Below, in pieces: positions 33,450 through 38,259 of a stretch of 38,259 nt of DNA. The translations under genes were made by a program, and so were the position numbers. The stretch's first letter is position 1. Every line of letters begins with the position of its first letter. Origin of the DNA: Armatimonadota bacterium (lineage in GTDB: Bacteria; Sysuimicrobiota; Sysuimicrobiia; Sysuimicrobiales; Kaftiobacteriaceae); the NCBI GenBank assembly GCA_016193565.1, contig JACPRY010000045.1, forward strand, positions 1-38,259, in the 5' to 3' direction. The notes beneath the pieces were generated by a model. The model ran no database searches. It had not been told where the DNA came from and saw nothing but the letters and a program-made list of their open reading frames with translations.

Positions 33450-33570
33450 CCCCACGTCCATTGCGTCCATTGCGTCTATTGCGTCCGTTGCGTCTTTTGC
33501 GTTACCTGCGTTCAATAGCTAGAGACGCAATAGACTCAATGGACGCAATAGACGCGACAGACGCAGTTAG
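33444..33570. repeat. Inverted nonamer array between two convergent genes
   Basis: CACTAAC; a spacer; six 9-mers (TTGCGTCCA, TTGCGTCTA, TTGCGTCCG, TTGCGTCTT, TTGCGTTAC, CTGCGTTCA); a loop of about 7 bp; five inverted 9-mers (GAGACGCAA, TAGACTCAA, TGGACGCAA, TAGACGCGA, CAGACGCAG); GTTAG. The TAA of the left gene lies in CTAAC and the TAA of the right gene (minus strand) lies in GTTAG. Confidence 0.92.
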
Positions 33571-35096
33571 TAGAGATTCAAGCTGTCCTTCAGCAGCGCA
33601 GATAGTTGCACTCGGTGATCGGGCGACTGGAAGTTCAGCAGTGGATCGCCTGCGAGGACGTGCTCGCTCACGCGGCCATCGCGCCGGACATAGACCGCTG
33701 GATGGTGGTCGCCCTGTCCATCAGTTTCGAGCACCGCGGCCACAGCGTCATGTCCCGAGGTGTCGACGAAATACGCCAGTGGCTGGATCCCTTCGTCTCT
33801 GATCCCGTCCTCCTTGGTCACACTGATGACCCGCGCGAGGTACGACCGCTGGTTCCATAGCTCCGAGGCCGAACTCACTTCTGACAGCAGGTACGGTACG
33901 ACATCCGCCGGCTTGATCGCAGGCCGGGGCATCGTCATCCCGAATCGAGTGCGGGCGAGATACGCTGCCAGGACACGCGCGTTGTGGCGGAACCCTCCGA
34001 CCCCGCCGGAGTTGCTCGGCACCCCGTGCTTCTTCAGTCCGACCGCACCCTGGGTGGCAGCCCCTGCGAAGAAGATCCCCGGCACCGAGGTACTTTCCCA
34101 ATACGGGGTCAGGGCGGGAATCCGGTCCTGGTGGAACGTCGCGAGCCCGAGCGCGCGAAGGTCACCGAGCGGCGTCGTCCACCCTGTCGCCGCCACGACT
34201 GCATCGACGGCGAACACGTAGTTTCCGGGCCGGGTCGTCCCAACCGCTGAGACGCGATAGCCCCTGGCCGTTCGCTCAATCCGCTGGGTGGCCGCATCGA
34301 GCATGAACACTCCCCCGCCCAGCACGTGGTCTTCGTACGGTAGGAGGTAGCGGGCCCGCACGCCGGCCGTGGAGTGACTGTGGATCGCCAGCAGCGGCGG
34401 CCGCGGCGAAACGAGAATGATCTGCGAAGCCCACGCCAGGAGCGCATCGGCCATCTCGAACGCCGAGGTTCGCTTCCCCAAGATCAAGACGCGCTTCCGG
34501 GCATACCGGGGAGACGGTCGGGCCTCAGCGTAGTGCGGCACCTGTTCAATCCCCGAAATGTCCGGCTTCCATGGTTCCGCCATGCCGATCGTAAAGATGA
34601 CGACGCGGCACGTGTACTCACCGTCGGAGGTGCCGAGCACGACCGCGCCGTCCATCCGGCGGGTCGACTCCCACCGGCATCCGTATCGCACGTGAATGCC
34701 CGCCCGCTTGGCGTAGGCCACCAATCCCCGTTCCATCTCAGCGCGCATTGGGAAGTAGGACCCACCTTCCATGAATTCTGGCACCAGGGCCAGATGCGCC
34801 GGATCGTCGGCGAGGAGACTGTTCCAGTCGAACCAGGCGTAGTGCCGCGAAGTCGGCTCCACCGGCGGGTACGGCTTGGACCAGCTGTTTAACCGCTCAA
34901 ACAGCGGGAACGTCCGAAACATCCCTCCGGGTCCAGGATCTGCGGAGATCACGGCGTGCGGGAGACGCCAACGATTCAGGAAATAGCTCATCTGCAGACC
35001 GCCGGGTCCGCTACCGACGACAACGATGGGATAATTTCCGGGCGGAGACGGCCGCGATCGCGGCCTGGTTCGGGTCGCCCTGCGCTTCAACGCCAC
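33567..35096 (-). CDS. FAD-dependent NAD(P)H oxidoreductase (flavin monooxygenase-like)
   Basis: A 509-residue protein. The FAD-binding motif is YPIVVVGSGPGGLQMSYFL near the start. A second dinucleotide-binding motif, RVLILGKRTSAFEMADAL, has Lys-Arg where GxGxS is usual, so NADP binding may be altered. ATGWTTPLGDLRALGL matches the 'ATG' motif of flavin monooxygenases and lysine/ornithine hydroxylases. The substrate is unknown. It overlaps the upstream CNBD gene by 10 bp, so the two are probably cotranslated and functionally linked. Confidence 0.85.
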   Translation of the reverse strand: MALKRRATRTRPRSRPSPPGNYPIVVVGSGPGGLQMSYFLNRWRLPHAVISADPGPGGMFRTFPLFERLNSWSKPYPPVEPTSRHYAWFDWNSLLADDPAHLALVPEFMEGGSYFPMRAEMERGLVAYAKRAGIHVRYGCRWESTRRMDGAVVLGTSDGEYTCRVVIFTIGMAEPWKPDISGIEQVPHYAEARPSPRYARKRVLILGKRTSAFEMADALLAWASQIILVSPRPPLLAIHSHSTAGVRARYLLPYEDHVLGGGVFMLDAATQRIERTARGYRVSAVGTTRPGNYVFAVDAVVAATGWTTPLGDLRALGLATFHQDRIPALTPYWESTSVPGIFFAGAATQGAVGLKKHGVPSNSGGVGGFRHNARVLAAYLARTRFGMTMPRPAIKPADVVPYLLSEVSSASELWNQRSYLARVISVTKEDGIRDEGIQPLAYFVDTSGHDAVAAVLETDGQGDHHPAVYVRRDGRVSEHVLAGDPLLNFQSPDHRVQLSALLKDSLNLY

Positions 35097-35506
35097 AGGT
35101 TCGCGGTTCGGACGCGTCTGGCTTCAGCCTGCAGCATGCGATACGTGACCCGCGGATAGGTCTGCAGGAACGCCTCGACGTCTACCGCGGGCAGCACCAG
35201 ACAGCGGAGGGGGTGTACGGCGACGACATCTGCGGCCGGCGGTTCGCCCAGCAGCACGGAGATCTCGCCGAAGAAATCGCCGCGAGCCAGCGTGGCGCGC
35301 TGGGTACCGTTCACGTAGACGGCCGCCTCTCCGGAAAGGACAATGTACAGATTTGAGCCGCTGAAGCCCTGCCGGAGGATGCGCTGGCCTTCTGCAAAGT
35401 ACTCGTCCTCAAAGGTATGCGCGACTGCCTCAAGCTGGGGCCGTGAGAGGTCCGCAAAGAGGGTGAGGCTCGCCAGCGTGTTGATGAGTTCGTCTCTGCC
35501 GTCCAT
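35087..35506 (-). CDS. Cyclic nucleotide-binding domain protein lacking the phosphate-binding Arg
   Basis: A 139-residue CNBD protein: LASLTLFADLSRPQLEAVAHTFEDEYFAEGQRILRQG, then the cassette ARGDFFGEISVLLGEPPAADVVAVH. The Glu is present, but the Arg that normally follows to hold the cyclic phosphate is replaced (EPPAADV). It may not bind cNMP, or may bind another ligand. It is a single domain without helix-turn-helix. Its end overlaps the start of the FAD oxidoreductase gene, suggesting a split version of known CNBD-flavoprotein fusions. ATG 35506 is chosen over an upstream start for domain fit. Confidence 0.82.
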   Translation of the reverse strand: MDGRDELINTLASLTLFADLSRPQLEAVAHTFEDEYFAEGQRILRQGFSGSNLYIVLSGEAAVYVNGTQRATLARGDFFGEISVLLGEPPAADVVAVHPLRCLVLPAVDVEAFLQTYPRVTYRMLQAEARRVRTANLWR

Positions 35507-35657
35507 CGCCGTGGGAATCCGTCTCGGTATTCGCCACCCGGCAACCCCGAATCCTCGCAGCGAAATCTCCACGAGATTGCCGCCAGGAGGTTTAAGGAGC
35601 GAAGAAGGTGGGGAAAAGCCCTGTGGCGGCCTGCCGTGCCGCCTGCCTCGCCGAAGT

Positions 35658-35686
35658 GGGCGACCTGGTGCCCCGCCGGGTCGCCC
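35658..35686 (+). promoter_or_regulatory. GC-rich hairpin in the glpD leader
   Basis: GGGCGACC pairs with GGTCGCCC across a loop of about 13 bp, followed by GATCTTTAT. It lies in the 226-bp divergent spacer between the CNBD gene and glpD. It could be a weak terminator or leader structure. I find no known riboswitch here. Confidence 0.35.
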
Positions 35687-35732
35687 GATCTTTATCTAAG
35701 GAATCGACTCGGGGCCGTCGAACGAACGGCTC

Positions 35733-37430
35733 GTGTCCAACCCGCTCGCTCAACGTGCGCAAGTCTTCTCTGCCCTTGAGCACGGCGTGGATGTCCTGGT
35801 GATTGGTGGCGGTATCACCGGCGCCGGGGTCGCCCTCGATGCAACCACGCGAGGGTATGCTGTTGGTCTCGTTGAACGCTCCGACTTCGGGAGTGGGACC
35901 AGCAGCCGCTCGACAAAACTCGTCCACGGCGGGCTTCGATATCTTCCTCAGTGGCAGTTCGGGCTGGTCCGGGAAGCAGCGATCGAGCGAGACCGGCTCC
36001 GCCGGCTCGCGCCGCACCTAGTCACCCCACTGCCGTTTCTCGTGCCGCTCTATTCCGGGATGCGGCGGCCTCTCGGCGTGAAGATTCCCTCCCCGCTTCT
36101 TTCACTGACAGGACCCATCATCCGGACGGGGCTGTGGCTGTATGACCTGCTGGCCTCAGCAGATCTCCGGCATACCAGAGTAGCCCCCGAAGTGCTCCTC
36201 GCGGAGATTCCCGGCATTCGGACCGACGGGCTGTCGGCCGCGTACCGGTACCACGACGCGCAGACCGACGACGTCCGCCTGACCTATGCCGTCCTGTGGG
36301 CCGCGCGAAAGGCCGGGACGCTGCTCCTGAACTACGCTGAGGTCATCGCAATCGACCCGGGACCCCCGGCGGCCGTGACCGTTCGCGACCGCCTGGGTGG
36401 CGGCGAGGTCCACATCCGCGCTCGGCATGTGGTCAACGCGGCGGGGATCTGGGCGGAAGCCGTCGCCCGCCTGGGCGGAGACGTACCGTTCCGCATCCAA
36501 CACAGCAAGGGGGTTCACCTCATCCTGGAGCTTCCACTTCAGGCGATCTCGGCGTTGGTGATCCCTGAGACCGACGACGGTCGACTGGCGTTTCTCGTCC
36601 CGTGGCGAGATCGTTGGATTCTGGGGACGACCGATGAGTCCCACGATGCCGCCCTGCACTCGCCGACGACAACGGCTGCAGAGGCCAGATACCTGCTCGA
36701 CCACCTGAACCGGTACCTACATGTGCCCGTGGGTCCAGACGCGATTGTGGGTGCCTACGCGGGGCTACGATCGCTCGTCCGTCGCGGGGACGCGCGACCG
36801 GCAGACCTCTCCCGCAGCCATGAAGTCATCGAACACCGGAACGCGATGGTTTCCATCATCGGTGGGAAGCTCACGACGTACCGCAAAATGGCCGAAGACA
36901 CTGTCGATGCGCTCGTGCGGCGCGACGGCCGACAGATCGCGTGCCGGACATCAACGCTGCCCCTCGATCCGGAGGCCGATGCGGACCGGATCACCGCGGC
37001 CGCGCGACAGGCCGGACTGGACGCTGAACAAGCCCTCCACCTGCTGGCGTCATATGGAAGCGGGACGCTGAGGATCTGTCAGATCCTGGGCGAAGATCCC
37101 TTACTGCGGCGGCGGTTGGTTCCTGATCTCCCGGTCATCGCCGCGGAAGCCGTCTACGCCTGCCGCGAGGAACAGGCCGTGTCGCTCGCCGACTGGATGC
37201 TGATCCGCAGCAGGCTTGCGGCGCTGGACCGCAGGCGTGGAGAGGGCTGCGCCGACGACGTCGCTGCGATCATGGGCGGGGAACTGGGCTGGACCAAGAC
37301 TGAAATTGCGATGCAGCTGCAGGCGTTCAGGCGCGCCGTTGCCGCGGAGATGGCCTTTGCCGACGAGTTGCGTTCGAGCCCCGTCTATTGGTCTTCCGGT
37401 TCTATAGACCCACCAAGCACGATCCGGTAG
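35733..37430 (+). CDS. glpD: Glycerol-3-phosphate dehydrogenase (FAD-dependent)
   Basis: A 565-residue protein: FAD motif DVLVIGGGITGAGVALDATTRG, GSGTSSRSTKLVHGGLRYL, WILGTTDESHDA, YAGLRSLVRRG and SIIGGKLTTYRKMAEDTVD, all GlpD signatures, followed by the C-terminal DAO_C domain. It oxidises glycerol 3-phosphate to dihydroxyacetone phosphate and passes electrons to quinone at the membrane. It starts with GTG. No glycerol kinase or facilitator gene is adjacent. The upstream ABC importer might supply a related substrate, but it is separated by unrelated genes. Confidence 0.95.
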   Translation: MSNPLAQRAQVFSALEHGVDVLVIGGGITGAGVALDATTRGYAVGLVERSDFGSGTSSRSTKLVHGGLRYLPQWQFGLVREAAIERDRLRRLAPHLVTPLPFLVPLYSGMRRPLGVKIPSPLLSLTGPIIRTGLWLYDLLASADLRHTRVAPEVLLAEIPGIRTDGLSAAYRYHDAQTDDVRLTYAVLWAARKAGTLLLNYAEVIAIDPGPPAAVTVRDRLGGGEVHIRARHVVNAAGIWAEAVARLGGDVPFRIQHSKGVHLILELPLQAISALVIPETDDGRLAFLVPWRDRWILGTTDESHDAALHSPTTTAAEARYLLDHLNRYLHVPVGPDAIVGAYAGLRSLVRRGDARPADLSRSHEVIEHRNAMVSIIGGKLTTYRKMAEDTVDALVRRDGRQIACRTSTLPLDPEADADRITAAARQAGLDAEQALHLLASYGSGTLRICQILGEDPLLRRRLVPDLPVIAAEAVYACREEQAVSLADWMLIRSRLAALDRRRGEGCADDVAAIMGGELGWTKTEIAMQLQAFRRAVAAEMAFADELRSSPVYWSSGSIDPPSTIR

Positions 37431-37612
37431 CGCTCAGGCAAGAGCTCGAGCACGTCCCCGAGTTGATAGTACGCCACAGCGATTTTCGTTCGGTCCGCGT
37501 CGCTATCGTTCAGTTCGCGGATCTTCCTCCAGAGGTCCGTGACCGCTCGCATCCGGGCGTCTGTTTGTGCCGCCGGCGCGGTCCACGCTTCCCTAGTAGT
37601 GTGGACTGCCAT
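37385..37612 (-). CDS. Small hypothetical protein overlapping the glpD 3' end
   Basis: A 75-residue frame with a mixed acidic/basic helical pattern: TDLWRKIRELNDSDADRTKIAVAYYQLGDVLELLPERYRIVLGG. I do not recognise it. It has GGGAGG about 10 bp before the ATG and a possible -10 (TAGAAT) farther upstream. Its last 15 codons are antisense to the end of glpD. The amino-acid pattern looks protein-like, not like a shadow frame, but the evidence is modest. Confidence 0.5.
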   Translation of the reverse strand: MAVHTTREAWTAPAAQTDARMRAVTDLWRKIRELNDSDADRTKIAVAYYQLGDVLELLPERYRIVLGGSIEPEDQ

Positions 37613-37673
37613 CGTTTATGCTCCCTCCCCCACTGTGAATAAATCACCACGCATCCGCCGATCTTGGTAACGG

Positions 37674-37682
37674 ATTCTAGCA
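37674..37682 (-). promoter_or_regulatory. Possible extended -10 for the small gene
   Basis: TGC followed by TAGAAT on the minus strand, about 60 bp before the small gene. Nearby CTGTTC and GAACAG form a dyad at 37687-37702. The spacer between here and the tRNA gene holds nothing else I can support. Confidence 0.35.
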
Positions 37683-37836
37683 CACCTCTGTTCCCTCGAA
37701 CAGCGAACAATTCAGTAGTCATAAATTCATTGGAAGATTGATGGAAGGATTCGCCACCGCCTATCTGACGAACGAGGGAACCGGCGGACGCTGAGTTCTA
37801 GTTGCTGATGAACGGGGCTGTGTTCAGACGTTCCAC

Positions 37837-37912
37837 TGGTCGGGCCGGCCGGACTTGAACCGGCGACCTCATCCACCCCAAGGATGCGCGCTACCACCTG
37901 CGCTACGGCCCG
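37837..37912 (-). tRNA. tRNA-Pro (anticodon GGG), CCA encoded
   Basis: The cloverleaf is complete: acceptor CGGGCCG/CGGCCCG, D stem GCGC/GCGC, anticodon stem CATCC/GGATG with loop TTGGGGT (anticodon GGG), T stem GCCGG/CCGGC with loop TTCAAGT, discriminator A and an encoded CCA. It decodes CCC and CCU proline codons. Confidence 0.95.
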
Positions 37913-37925
37913 ACACTCAACAATA

Positions 37926-37952
37926 ATCTACACGATCTCCACCATCTACACA
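37926..37952. repeat. Short nonamer tandem array (3 x 9 bp)
   Basis: ATCTACACG, ATCTCCACC, ATCTACACA in phase, just upstream of the tRNA gene. No inverted arm is seen. Confidence 0.5.
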
Positions 37953-38034
37953 ATCAAGCTACATTTCCCGTGGTGTCCTACTTTTGAATGCAAAGTACGT
38001 TTGGTTTCTTCTGTTGGATTCACGCTCGATCGGA

Positions 38035-38127
38035 CGGCGGGATGGGGACCTTGGATCGGGGACCAGGAGAGCGGCTAAGGAGTGGCTCAGTTACTGGTGA
38101 CCTTTGTCCAATGTCCCCATCCCGCCG
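38035..38127. repeat. Inverted repeat with degenerate heptamers, flanked by 10-bp direct repeats
   Basis: CGGCGGGATGGGGAC pairs perfectly with GTCCCCATCCCGCCG, and the pairing continues with TTGGA/TCCAA. Inside, 7-bp periodicity remains (GGGGACC, TTGGATC, GGGGACC; and TTTGTCC, AATGTCC). ACGCTCGATC occurs on both sides, at 38022-38031 and 38147-38156. Confidence 0.65.
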
Positions 38128-38180
38128 CCGTTCAACTCAGACGTCCACGCTCGATCCATGGCGAGATCGCGCGGATTCAT
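38091..38180 (-). CDS. Short ORF ending inside the hairpin, probably a truncated gene
   Basis: A 29-codon frame, MNPRDLAMDRAWTSELN and then GGGMGTLDKGHQ. A strong ribosome-binding site (GGGAGG, 7 bp before ATG) suggests a true translation start. The second half lies in the inverted repeat, so the original gene was perhaps cut short by insertion of the repeat, or this is a small leader peptide. The remaining sequence to the window end shows no other feature I can support. Confidence 0.4.
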   Translation of the reverse strand: MNPRDLAMDRAWTSELNGGGMGTLDKGHQ

Positions 38181-38259
38181 GTGCAGGCCTCCCTGCGCTT
38201 CACGGTGCGCTCCGCGGGCGAGCCGACTCGGAGCGAAGCGGCCCTCCAATGTAGGAAAC

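Noticed and set aside
17058-33570. CRISPR array
   Set aside because: Units are 7 or 9 bp, contiguous, and inverted around a loop. There are no 25-40 bp repeats with unique spacers and no cas genes.
35573-35732. Riboswitch in the glpD leader
   Set aside because: The spacer is GC-rich with a simple hairpin, but no conserved blocks of any riboswitch class I know could be matched.
37687-37702. LexA (SOS) box
   Set aside because: The dyad reads GTTC-N4-GAAC, the inverse of the Gram-positive GAAC-N4-GTTC box, and the gene beside it has no known SOS role.

Overview
This window is GC-rich chromosomal DNA from a bacterium, probably an uncultured member of the Terrabacteria (Bacillota/Armatimonadota-like). 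The placement is inference. It rests on the compact gene order recG-rsmD-coaD-DUF177-rpmF-plsX-fabH-fabD-fabG-acpP-fabF-rnc, on FMN and TPP riboswitches that act through intrinsic terminators, and on ECF-type vitamin transporters. No rRNA is present; the single tRNA is tRNA-Pro(GGG).

Layout. Positions 1-2534 hold the end of a plus-strand gene and then a module bounded by two direct dif-like sites, at 158-185 and 2507-2534. The module carries a promoter and terminator leader, a STAS protein, a stand-alone sigma-region-4 protein and a Kef/CPA2-type cation/proton antiporter. The right site is an almost ideal XerCD dif site. Genes left of it read rightward and most genes right of it read leftward, as expected where two replication forks meet. 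Positions 2613-6189 are a phenylacetyl-CoA epoxidase (paaABCD) operon with an embedded DinB-fold gene and two small unknown genes. A CNNM/CBS membrane protein, a secreted M28 peptidase and a CBS-GGDEF protein follow. Positions 10351-21146 are the fatty-acid, phospholipid, ribosome and DNA-repair block. Positions 21212-25835 hold rpmB, hslO and two vitamin units: TPP riboswitch-thiT-thiN, and FMN riboswitch-ribU-AIR-synthase-like. Positions 26107-28169 encode a sugar dehydrogenase and aminotransferase pair. Further right are a small membrane protein, a SRPBCC protein, an XRE regulator, an ABC-ATPase remnant, a sugar ABC transporter without its ATPase, two cyclic-nucleotide-binding proteins around a flavin oxidoreductase, glpD and tRNA-Pro.

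The most unusual signal is a family of short intergenic arrays of 7-bp (sometimes 9-bp) units. The units are usually arranged as direct copies, a short loop, then inverted copies, so each array can fold into a long hairpin. Unit sequence differs between loci while unit length and architecture are kept. Three of the arrays (25581-25676, 25710-25810, 33444-33570) are closed by CTAAC at the left and GT(T/C)AG at the right; the array at 21404-21475 has only the left end. Two arrays sit inside the FMN riboswitch, in loop L2 and in the P4 variable arm, stretching that aptamer to about 313 nt. Others abut stop codons exactly or supply the last codons of a gene. I do not recognise this as a named element. 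Together with the dif-bounded module, it is the best candidate in the window for something undescribed.
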